NCBI GenBank assembly: GCA_040905685.1
Contig: JBBDRB010000105.1
Span: 1-64,000, forward strand
Source of the DNA: JBBDMU01 sp040905685
GTDB lineage: Bacteria > Bacteroidota > Rhodothermia > Balneolales > Natronogracilivirgulaceae
Length of the DNA: 64,000 nt
Direction of reading: 5' to 3'
Shown one piece after another: positions 27,115-33,748 of this stretch. The position numbers and the translations under genes were made by a program. Position 1 is the stretch's first letter, and each line of letters starts with the position of its first letter. Under the pieces are notes generated by a model. That model did no database searches, was not told the origin of the DNA, and saw nothing but the letters and a program-made list of their open reading frames with translations.

Positions 27115-27475
27115 GGGGGTGAAACTGGCTTCGACGGGTTGAGTACAATCACAGGTTGCGTGTCGAGTTTTTCTCAGTGGTTCTTGTAAAAACTGTTGAG
27201 GCAAACGTAAATGCCAACAATTACGAATACCGAATGGCTGCTTAACAGCCCCATTCCGTTCACCCGGTTGCCTGCTTATTGGCGGCTGGTACGAACGTCG
27301 ATAAAAATAAGCTAGTGTGAATTTGTGATTGGCAAATTTACATGAAAACTTACCAATCTAATCTGAAGGCGCTTGTTGCCTGGCTAACCTTCAGGTGAAA
27401 ATCTAAAAGCAACTATGCATGTAGACGCTTGTAGGTTTACCATCTCGGACCCGGGTTCGACCCCCGGCACCTCCA
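27115..27475 (+). ncRNA. ssrA: Transfer-messenger RNA (tmRNA)
   Basis: The 5' end GGGGGTGAAACTGGCTTCGA is the conserved tmRNA start. Its first seven bases pair with CACCTCC at 27468-27474 to form the acceptor stem (one G-U pair), and the 3' part has the T-arm GGGTTCGACCC. Discriminator A is at 27475; CCA is not encoded. It is a one-piece tmRNA of about 361 nt. The tag reading frame runs from GCA 27201 to TAA 27245 (see separate entry). It rescues stalled ribosomes with SmpB. The 3' end of ssrA is a common integration site, and an AT-rich insert follows directly. Confidence 0.97.
27201..27245 (+). other. tmRNA tag-peptide frame
   Basis: Reading from the resume codon GCA gives ANVNANNYEYRMAA then TAA. 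An alanine resume codon and the small hydrophobic C-terminus fit a degradation tag; the end is MAA rather than the common LAA. Confidence 0.85.
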
Positions 27476-27479
27476 CACT

Positions 27480-27514
27480 AAGCCTTGTAACCAGTTGTGT
27501 TGCAAGGCTTTTTT
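27480..27514 (+). terminator. Rho-independent terminator of ssrA
   Basis: AAGCCTTG (27480-27487) pairs with CAAGGCTT (27503-27510), followed by a T-run. It begins five bases after the tmRNA 3' end. Confidence 0.9.
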
Positions 27515-27655
27515 GTTTTGGGTAATATCATAGGTACTAACAAATCATCAGATAAACTATTTTTGAGTGCGAAAGAAGTAATTTTTTTGAAGCACCACTT
27601 CTACTAACCAACTTTTCTTAGCTCTTCCGCGTGCATTACTTGTGGTTTTTTTATT

Positions 27656-27688
27656 AAGCCGGTGTTTACCCTGGGTAGGCATCGGCTT
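27656..27688. repeat. Near-perfect hairpin flanking the toxin gene
   Basis: AAGCCGGTG (27656-27664) faces CATCGGCTT (27680-27688) with one G-U pair; inside, TACC pairs with GGTA around a 3-nt loop. It lies about 30 bp beyond the toxin stop codon. There is no T-run on the minus strand after it, so it is not a typical terminator; it could be a transcript-end structure or the edge of an inserted element. Confidence 0.5.
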
Positions 27689-27715
27689 GTTTGCAAATTA
27701 TGTAAAGATTATTTG

Positions 27716-28054
27716 TTACATAAAAGCAACACCAAAGACCTTTTCAGCCAGACTATCTATTAACCTATCGAACGCTTCGACTGTAAGCGAGTTGTGGTGG
27801 TTATTACGAATAATTTCTTCATCTTTAACTATACCAATGAGCTGCAATCTCACTTGTGTTTCCTTTGTGAGCGGTTTTATAGTATCACCATCTCTTAGAT
27901 TAAATGAAAAGCGATCTTGACTATTGCTACTCGTAAGCATTGCACAAATATAATATCTCTCTTGAAGATAAACTTCGTTAGCAGATATAATTACCGCGGG
28001 ATGCGCGTTACCCTCAAAATGAGCTTCAATGATTTGCCTTTTCTCGTAAGGCAT
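27716..28054 (-). CDS. PemK/MazF-type toxin candidate
   Basis: A 112-residue basic protein. GNAHPAVIISANEVY followed by YYICAMLTSS matches the beta-barrel core of PemK/MazF endoribonucleases (xxRPAVVIS..., then a hydrophobic strand with TS), and VRLQLIGIVKDEEI resembles their last strand before the C-terminal helix. The usual first strand and the GxR of RPA are altered to AHPA, so the active site may be atypical. If active it would cleave RNA and stop growth. It overlaps the upstream gene by 29 bp, as toxin-antitoxin partners do. AT-rich composition next to ssrA suggests horizontal arrival. Confidence 0.68.
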   Translation of the reverse strand: MPYEKRQIIEAHFEGNAHPAVIISANEVYLQERYYICAMLTSSNSQDRFSFNLRDGDTIKPLTKETQVRLQLIGIVKDEEIIRNNHHNSLTVEAFDRLIDSLAEKVFGVAFM

Positions 28055-28508
28055 TTACAATTATTTTATGATTATGGGATATGAGCCCCCCTTTTAGATG
28101 TTCCCGGGTCTGAATGGAGGGTGCATTTTTAAAAATGGCAGTATGGAGTCTTGCTTCTGTTCGATTTGTTAACCTAATCAAATATCGCAAATTCTTACGT
28201 ACATCTAGAAAATAATCAATATTAGCCAGTTTTTTATCTTGTTTATAGAGAAATTTTTGAATATCAACTATATCAGGGTAAAGATCTTCAGCTTTCTTTG
28301 CATCCAAGTTTTCTGCAATCCCATATAGCTTTTTCATAATACTTGTTAGCTTATCTATGTTGGACTCTAAAAGACCTTTCAGTGTCTGGTTAACTTTTTC
28401 CAATGGCTTGATTAATAAGTATAAGACACGAGAAGCATAATAGTTAATCGTTATTTGGAACCTTATGGGCCGAATTTTGAATCCGATATGAGCTAGGGCT
28501 GTTGACAT
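28026..28508 (-). CDS. Helical protein upstream of MazF-like toxin, possible antitoxin
   Basis: A 160-residue, lysine-rich, predominantly helical protein with no signal peptide and no recognised domain. The centre (LEKVNQTLKGLLESNIDKLTSIMKKL broken into helices) could form a coiled coil; the end is NALREKANH. Its last 29 bp overlap the toxin start, arguing for coupled translation. Its position before the toxin gene is that of an antitoxin, but it is about twice the normal MazE/PemI size and shows no DNA-binding motif by eye. It could instead be an unrelated regulator or membrane-associated protein. Confidence 0.5.
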   Translation of the reverse strand: MSTALAHIGFKIRPIRFQITINYYASRVLYLLIKPLEKVNQTLKGLLESNIDKLTSIMKKLYGIAENLDAKKAEDLYPDIVDIQKFLYKQDKKLANIDYFLDVRKNLRYLIRLTNRTEARLHTAIFKNAPSIQTREHLKGGLISHNHKIIVNALREKANH

Positions 28509-28991
28509 AATAATTCAAAATAGTACAAATTTCTGTAAATGCAAGTTTTCATTATTGTGCTTTTTGCCCATAAACCGGCTTTCATATTTCCCCTGTAACG
28601 CACGATCTCCCGGAATAGGTAGGGCAGGATCAAAACTGTGGTTACCCTCACTTTTGCTTTAATGTGGGGGTAAGCGTCTCATAAGAGGCTGTTATTATTA
28701 TTTATTTCAAGGGTGTAAATCGCTTTATATGGGTACTTTACCCAATTTCTTTACGGTCTTTGTTCCTCTGATTCTTTCTCGATCGGTTCTTCAAAAAGCT
28801 TTTCCATTGCATTTTATTTGTTCAATGGTAAGCTTATCCTTTTTAGTCTTGGTCATTTTAACCGTGTATTCGATCACATCCAGCCTTAAATCTGTATTTA
28901 GGTGCTTATGTGTCCTTCGATATATGGTTTTGATATGCTCTACATTATTAGCAATGGTGTTGTTCACATTCTTATAGGGCTTGTTTTTTTG
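28509..28991. other. AT-rich region with no confident gene
   Basis: This 483-bp stretch is T-rich on the plus strand and holds no convincing gene. It contains an imperfect hairpin at 28642-28673 (TTACCCTCAC against GTGGGGGTAA, 12-nt loop). A minus-strand frame from GTG 28967 to TGA 28791 would encode 58 residues with no recognisable features, and a plus-strand 82-residue hydrophobic frame looks like its shadow. It probably represents decayed or inserted DNA between the ssrA-linked insert and the SorC gene. Confidence 0.5.
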
Positions 28992-29969
28992 TTATACAGC
29001 GGGCGATTTATGCAATTTTTGAGCCGTTTGATCGTCGGTGATCAATACATCGATCAAGCCACCCATCAGGGCCCCTTTTATAGAAGGACCTTTTTCTGCT
29101 CCTCCGGCTATGCCCACTACCGTATCCACATTCAGTAATTCCTCCCGGGTGATCCCAATAACCAGATCCTTGAACCGGGTCTCCACGGCTTTTCCATCCT
29201 CGTCAAAGAAGTTCAGGCCAATATCACCCACAGCCCTGGATTCCAGGATTTCCTGCCGGAGTACGGAAGAAATTTCATAATTATCTCTGGTAAGTACCGG
29301 ATTGGTATGCAAAGCGCCTATGCCTACATAAGCCGTATTTATCTCGTTGAACAGGTTTAAAGCGGATTTAACCCGCCGGTCAGATAAAAAGACCTTTTTG
29401 GTTTCTGTACTTTCGACTATGCCGGGAGCCGGCAGCAGGGTTAGGGTGCTGTCAAGAAGCTGCGAAAGACGACGGGAGATATCCGTAGCATGGGCTTTGG
29501 CTTCTGGCGGACCCACACCTCCCAGGGCTTGTACGACCTGAAGGTTACGGGTATGCTTTGGCTGCATGGATTCAACCATGGCCTGCAGGGTCGTCCCCCA
29601 GGTAACTCCTAAGATATCGCCTTCTGCGACCGTGCGGTGAAGGTATCCGGCTGCAGCTATGCCGAGTTGTCGCTGCAGGAGGCGGTTATTAACGGAATCG
29701 CCGGAGGCATCGCTGTCAACGATCAGAACTTCTTTTAATCCGTATTGGTCTTCCAGCAGAGCTTCCAGGTCGACGAAATTATTGTCGGGAAAGGCAATAG
29801 ATATCCGGACAATGCCTTGTTCACGGGCCTGTTTTAAAATTCTCGATACCTTGAGCCGGGATATTTGCAGACGATCGGCAATGGTCTGCTGTTTTAGATT
29901 CTGATCATAGTACAGCGAGCTTACCTTGCTGGCAAGGCGAAGGTCTATTGGGTCATTCGGTCTGGGCAT
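28992..29969 (-). CDS. SorC/DeoR-family transcriptional regulator
   Basis: A 325-residue regulator. An N-terminal helix-turn-helix (about 17-52, LKQQTIADRLQISRLKVSRIL) is followed by the SorC sugar-binding domain (about 60-320) with GVTWGTTLQAMVES, VVQALGGVG, AYVGIGALH and the closing GGAEKGPSIKGALMGGLIDVLITDD. These bind phosphorylated sugars and control sugar operons, switching off or on when the inducer binds. The divergent neighbours are an ECF sigma factor and the L-rhamnose mutarotase, so rhamnose or a rhamnoside-derived phosphate is a likely effector. Two adjacent palindromes lie in its upstream region. Confidence 0.92.
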   Translation of the reverse strand: MPRPNDPIDLRLASKVSSLYYDQNLKQQTIADRLQISRLKVSRILKQAREQGIVRISIAFPDNNFVDLEALLEDQYGLKEVLIVDSDASGDSVNNRLLQRQLGIAAAGYLHRTVAEGDILGVTWGTTLQAMVESMQPKHTRNLQVVQALGGVGPPEAKAHATDISRRLSQLLDSTLTLLPAPGIVESTETKKVFLSDRRVKSALNLFNEINTAYVGIGALHTNPVLTRDNYEISSVLRQEILESRAVGDIGLNFFDEDGKAVETRFKDLVIGITREELLNVDTVVGIAGGAEKGPSIKGALMGGLIDVLITDDQTAQKLHKSPAV

Positions 29970-30020
29970 ACCCTTCAGGAAATTAGAACTACTTAAAAAA
30001 CCAGTTGACTTTATAAAGCA

Positions 30021-30039
30021 TTATTCTAATTTAGAATAA
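30021..30039. promoter_or_regulatory. 19-bp palindrome upstream of SorC gene
   Basis: TTATTCTAATTTAGAATAA is a perfect palindrome about a central T. It lies in the divergent region between the SorC gene and the sigma-factor gene, one base from a second palindrome. Possible operator or promoter element. Confidence 0.5.
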
Positions 30040-30040
30040 G

Positions 30041-30064
30041 CATTTGTTCATTAATGAACAAATG
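30041..30064. promoter_or_regulatory. Probable SorC operator (24-bp perfect palindrome)
   Basis: A perfect inverted repeat whose core is TTTGTTCATTAATGAACAAA (30043-30062), extended by CA/TG on the outside. TGTTCA/TGAACA half-sites are usual for SorC-family operators. It lies about 72 bp upstream of the SorC start and 110 bp upstream of the sigma-factor start, fitting autoregulation plus control of the divergent genes. Confidence 0.7.
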
Positions 30065-30173
30065 AACATTAACGGCGATTATCCGGTTCCTGCAAATAGC
30101 CCGGGTAGCGCTTTTATGTTGGATTTACCCTGTTTTAAACGGTCGAATACGAGTAAGTCTAAACGGAGGAATT

Positions 30174-30761
30174 ATGCGTATGAGGGCAAGTCGCTCAGAG
30201 TCGGGCAATCAGAGTGCAATCGATTACAGTCAAAACGGTTCACACATCCTGGATGCGGACAAGGAGACTTTTAATTATCTTTTTTCCCTGTATTACAGAC
30301 AGCTGTACCATTACGGATTTAAAATTACGGCTAATGAAGAACTGGTCAAGGATTGCATTCAGGAGCTTTTTCTGGTCTTATGGAAAAAAAGACAAACTAT
30401 AAATGAGATTAAGTGCATCCGGGCCTACCTGATAAGTTCACTTCGCCGCATGGTGTTCAGGCAGCTAAAAAAGCAAAGAAATTCCTATGAACGGGATCGT
30501 TCCTATATTGACAGCTCTTTCAGCGATACGGTTGACCTGGAGAATCTGGCTGATCATTTCGAGACGAAACCGGAATGCAGGAAAAGGCTTTCTGATGCCA
30601 TAAACAGCCTGAGCAACAGACAGAAGGAAGCCGTGAATCTGAAGTTCTATGACGGGTTGAATAACCGGGAAATTGCCTGTGTGATGGAAATTAACCTGCA
30701 GAGCGTATACAATCATATATCTGAAGCCGTCCGGCAGCTGCAGGGATTGATCGGACGTTAA
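30174..30761 (+). CDS. ECF-type RNA polymerase sigma factor
   Basis: A 195-residue sigma-70 ECF protein of the Bacteroidetes type. Region 2 covers FNYLFSLYYRQLYHYGFKI and DCIQELFLVLWKKR (about 36-78), and region 4 covers LSNRQKEAVNLKFYDGLNNREIACVM and SVYNHISEAVRQL (about 143-190). The ATG at 30174 is preceded by GGAGGA, the best Shine-Dalgarno-like signal of the area. Such factors usually sit with a FecR anti-sigma factor and a SusC receptor, which are absent here; instead it precedes the rhamnose mutarotase by 90 bp and probably responds to SorC. It may direct transcription of the sugar genes downstream. Confidence 0.92.
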   Translation: MRMRASRSESGNQSAIDYSQNGSHILDADKETFNYLFSLYYRQLYHYGFKITANEELVKDCIQELFLVLWKKRQTINEIKCIRAYLISSLRRMVFRQLKKQRNSYERDRSYIDSSFSDTVDLENLADHFETKPECRKRLSDAINSLSNRQKEAVNLKFYDGLNNREIACVMEINLQSVYNHISEAVRQLQGLIGR

Positions 30762-30851
30762 GAATCGGTCAACACATATTAGCTTTTTATAATATCTATT
30801 GTATTGAGTATATTGGAACGGGTAAGTTTGGATTATAGAATACAATTGGAA

Positions 30852-31166
30852 ATGATACAGCGCGCATTTAAAATGAAACTGAAACCCGGCAACATCGGGG
30901 AATACAGGGAAAGGCATGATCAGATCTGGCCGGATCTCAAGGCCGCTTTAAAGGAGGCGGGTGTATATGATTACCGGATCTGTTACGACGGTGACACCCA
31001 CACTCTGTGGGCTATGCATAAGCTCAAACAGGATCATACTTCCGATCGGCTTCCGGATTTACCGGTTATGAAAAAATGGTGGGATCACATGAAGGACATC
31101 ATGGAAGTCAATCCTGATAACTCCCCGGTTGTCACTCCGCTGGAGACCGTATTTTATATGGAGTAA
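30852..31166 (+). CDS. rhaM: L-rhamnose mutarotase
   Basis: A 104-residue dimeric ferredoxin-like epimerase that interconverts alpha- and beta-L-rhamnose. With the ATG at 30852 the active residues fall at Tyr18 and His22 (EYRERHDQIWP), the same numbers as in E. coli RhaM, which decides this start over an upstream one at 30804 that would add 16 unlike residues. Other family marks are IWPDLKAALKEAG and MKKWWDHMKDIM. The other rhamnose catabolic genes are at 55800-61047. Confidence 0.93.
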   Translation: MIQRAFKMKLKPGNIGEYRERHDQIWPDLKAALKEAGVYDYRICYDGDTHTLWAMHKLKQDHTSDRLPDLPVMKKWWDHMKDIMEVNPDNSPVVTPLETVFYME

Positions 31167-31170
31167 GCCC

Positions 31171-32535
31171 ATGAAAGCCAGATCCTGTTATATTCCTGTT
31201 TTCGCTCTCTGTGCCGGCCTTCTTGTCAGCTGCTCGGGTAGTGGCGACCTGACGGACACGGCAGCGGATAACCGGGTCGTGAACCTTGTTCCGTTAGCAA
31301 AAGGATATGCGAAAACGGCCGTCAATGTCACCATTTTCCGCCGCAATTCGGTATTTACCCACGAACAAAGCCAGTATGCGGCCTATTATGATCCGGAAGG
31401 CCACCTTATGCTGGCCAGACGGGAACTGGGCGATACGACCTGGAAAATTCACCAAACCCAATATGCAGGCAATGTGCGTGATGCCCACAATTCCATCAGT
31501 ATCATGGTGGACGGGGCCGGCTATCTGCACGTTTCCTGGGATCACCATAATCATCCCCTGCGGTATGCGCGAGGCCTCAGGCCCGGCTCCCTGGAACTTG
31601 GGCAGCGCGAACAGATGAGCCCGGCATCGGCCGGGCACCGGGTGACGTATCCGGAATTTTACCGCATGCCGGACGGCGATCTGCTGTTCATGTACCGTCA
31701 TGGCGGTTCCGGAGATGGGGCTCAGGTGCTGCATCGTTATGATGTCAGCGAGGGATCATGGAGTTTACTGCACGAACAGCTTATTGACGGACAGGGCAGG
31801 GTCAATCCCTATTGGCAAACGACCATTGATGAGGCCGGCACCCTGCACCTTTCATGGACCTGGCGGCGGAACCCGGGAGTGGAAAGCAATCATGATATGG
31901 CTTATGCCCGGTCAGGGGACGGCGGCCGGACCTGGGAAAGATCGGATGGGGAAGAATATGAACTGCCCATTACACCCGGGACAGCTGAATATGCATTGCG
32001 TATACCGGAAAACTCGGTCATGATGAATCAGACATCCATGGCCGCCGATTCCCGGGGAAACCCGTACATTGTCAATTACTGGCGGCCGGAAGGCAGCGAA
32101 GTGCCCCAATACCACATTGTTCATCATGACGGTGAAAGCTGGCAGGTTTCCCAGTTGGGCCACCTCACCCAGGCTTTTGATCTGAGAGGCGGAGGATCCA
32201 TGGCCCCGCCCATTTCCCGTCCGCAGATAGCCGTGGATACCTCAGGTGAACAGGACCGGGCCTATGTGATTTTCCGAGCTGAAGAGCGGGGAAGTAAAGT
32301 TTCTGTGGCCATCAGCAATAACCCTGAGCTGGGTGAATGGTCGGTTATAGATCTGGCAGACCTGCCGTTAAGGTCCTGGGAGCCCAGCTATGACACCTCT
32401 TTATGGCAGCGTGAGAAAAAGCTGCATCTATTTGTTCAGCAGGCCGGCCAGCTTCCCCACGAAACGCCCGATGAGGACATGGAGCCCCAGATGATCTATA
32501 TACTGGAGTGGGATCCTGCAAGGCAGGCTGAATAA
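31171..32535 (+). CDS. BNR-4 propeller lipoprotein, possible polysaccharide lyase
   Basis: A 454-residue lipoprotein (lipobox LVSC at about 18-21) with a BNR-4 seven-bladed propeller. DAHNSISIMVDG, WDHHNHPLRY, YPEFYRMPDGDLLFMYR and NQTSMAADSRGNPY are family hallmarks. His106, His126, Tyr160 and Arg176 reproduce the spacing of the catalytic residues I recall for PL24/PL25 ulvan lyases (two His about 20 apart, Tyr and Arg 16 apart). Ulvan contains rhamnose-3-sulfate, and this gene directly follows rhaM, so cleavage of a rhamnose-uronic acid polymer is attractive. The start at 31171 keeps the signal peptide; an upstream ATG at 31129 lies inside rhaM and would bury it. Binding without cleavage is the alternative. 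Confidence 0.75.
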   Translation: MKARSCYIPVFALCAGLLVSCSGSGDLTDTAADNRVVNLVPLAKGYAKTAVNVTIFRRNSVFTHEQSQYAAYYDPEGHLMLARRELGDTTWKIHQTQYAGNVRDAHNSISIMVDGAGYLHVSWDHHNHPLRYARGLRPGSLELGQREQMSPASAGHRVTYPEFYRMPDGDLLFMYRHGGSGDGAQVLHRYDVSEGSWSLLHEQLIDGQGRVNPYWQTTIDEAGTLHLSWTWRRNPGVESNHDMAYARSGDGGRTWERSDGEEYELPITPGTAEYALRIPENSVMMNQTSMAADSRGNPYIVNYWRPEGSEVPQYHIVHHDGESWQVSQLGHLTQAFDLRGGGSMAPPISRPQIAVDTSGEQDRAYVIFRAEERGSKVSVAISNNPELGEWSVIDLADLPLRSWEPSYDTSLWQREKKLHLFVQQAGQLPHETPDEDMEPQMIYILEWDPARQAE

Positions 32536-32537
32536 TC

Positions 32538-32706
32538 ATGAACGGCGAACATAACCTGCAATACGATATACGATTTTTATGGCTTATGTGCCTGATAGCC
32601 GGGATGGGAGGTTTCCGGTTCGGGTATGATTGGGTGGTCGGCTGTATCGCTGGGGCTAAACATTGAACGGGAACTGATGGACGAAGAGGTTCCTGTTGAA
32701 GATTAA
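32538..32706 (+). pseudogene. Internally deleted sugar MFS transporter remnant
   Basis: The first frame reads MNGEHNLQYDIRFLWLMC then IAGMGGFRFGYDWVV, the first helix of Bacteroidetes-type sugar porters (normally GGLLFGYDWVVIGGAKPFYE), and stops after 42 residues. Shifted by one base, the next 17 codons read LNIERELMDEEVPVED before a stop, like the hydrophilic end of such a transporter. Everything between is gone, so a roughly 450-residue gene has shrunk to 169 bp. It lies between the BNR-4 protein and the esterase and was probably the cognate importer. Confidence 0.6.
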
Positions 32707-32723
32707 ATACAAAACCCAATATT

Positions 32724-33611
32724 ATGAATGCCTTTAAACGGACGATTTTGACAGGCTTTTCGCTCTGCATCGGATTCATGCAGCTTAATCCTTCCCTGCT
32801 GCATGCCCAGCACACCCAGGATCTGTGGCCGGAAGCCCAGGGGTCAGAAATTCCCGAAGCGGACAAACCCACGTTAACGGTTTATTTTCCCGAAAAGGAA
32901 ATAGCGAATGAATCCGCCGTAATAATATTGCCGGGCGGCGGGTACACCAATCTGGCTATGGAAAAAGAAGGCTACCGGGTAGCAGAGAGGTTTAACCGGA
33001 TGGGAATCACAGCCGTTGTTTTAAAATACAGGCGCGGCGTGAACTACCGTCATCCCGTTCCGTTGATGGATGCCCAAAGGGCCATCCGGACGGTGCGCCA
33101 TCATGCCGTGCAATGGAATATTGATCCGAACAGGACGGGCATCCTTGGTTTTTCCGCCGGCGGTCATCTGGCATCCACGGCCGGAACTTTTTTTGATGAC
33201 GGAGACAGCGGATCACCGGATGAAATTGAGCAACAGAGTTCCCGCCCTGATTTCATGATTCTGGTCTATCCGGTAATTTCAATGGTGGAGGATTATACCC
33301 ATGCCGGTTCCCGTTTTCATCTGCTGGGTGAAGACCCCGATCCGGCCTTGCTGGATTCCATGTCCAGCGACACCCGCGTCACAGCTCAAACCCCGCCCGC
33401 CTTCCTGATCCACGGAACCAATGATCAAGCCGTACCTGTTGAAAACAGCCTTAGCTTTTACAGGGCATTAAAAAATGCTAACGTGCCTGTGGAGATGCAC
33501 TTGTACGAAAACGGTCCCCACGGGTTCGGACTGGCTCCGGATAACCCGCTGCTGTCAGGATGGCCCGGTTTATGTGAAACCTGGCTGAGGAACAGGGGCC
33601 TGCTGGACTAA
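32724..33611 (+). CDS. Exported alpha/beta hydrolase (carbohydrate esterase-like)
   Basis: A 295-residue secreted hydrolase with signal peptide to about residue 28 (LLHAQ). The oxyanion PGGGY is at 70-74, the nucleophile Ser144 in GFSAGGH, the acid in HGTNDQAVP and the His in NGPHGFGL, the order of the BD-FAE/acetyl-esterase group. It probably removes acetyl or other acyl groups from plant or algal polysaccharides, or from their oligosaccharides. It is part of the block following rhaM and the BNR-4 protein. Confidence 0.88.
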   Translation: MNAFKRTILTGFSLCIGFMQLNPSLLHAQHTQDLWPEAQGSEIPEADKPTLTVYFPEKEIANESAVIILPGGGYTNLAMEKEGYRVAERFNRMGITAVVLKYRRGVNYRHPVPLMDAQRAIRTVRHHAVQWNIDPNRTGILGFSAGGHLASTAGTFFDDGDSGSPDEIEQQSSRPDFMILVYPVISMVEDYTHAGSRFHLLGEDPDPALLDSMSSDTRVTAQTPPAFLIHGTNDQAVPVENSLSFYRALKNANVPVEMHLYENGPHGFGLAPDNPLLSGWPGLCETWLRNRGLLD

Positions 33612-33675
33612 AGAAATACAACATGGGAAGGCTATTACATTTTCATTAAAAATATAGTAGATTCAGGAAGCGACC

Positions 33676-33713
33676 GTCTCTTAGCGGACAGGGGAGTAAC
33701 GTAACCGGGAGAC
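33676..33713 (+). other. Leader hairpin upstream of the TIM-barrel gene
   Basis: GTCTC (33676-33680) can pair with GAGAC (33709-33713) and CGG (33685-33687) with CCG (33705-33707), closing a loop containing GGGGAGTAAC. The stem is interrupted and followed, four bases on, by seven T residues, so it might act as a weak terminator or attenuator about 36 bp before the start at 33749. Confidence 0.35.
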
Positions 33714-33748
33714 CCATTTTTTTGAATATTAATCTATAATTTGATGCT

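Noticed and set aside
28791..28967. 58-residue minus-strand frame from GTG
   Set aside because: No ribosome-binding site, no recognised motif and a neighbouring shifted frame continues it poorly; probably decayed sequence.
27476..28991. attL/attR repeats of the ssrA 3' end
   Set aside because: No second copy of the T-arm or acceptor-stem sequence is visible downstream, and no integrase gene is present, so the insert cannot be called an integrative element.
33685..33713. Resemblance to the yybP-ykoY manganese riboswitch through GGGGAGTAAC
   Set aside because: Only the short loop matches; the second conserved helix and the usual manganese-transport target gene are missing.
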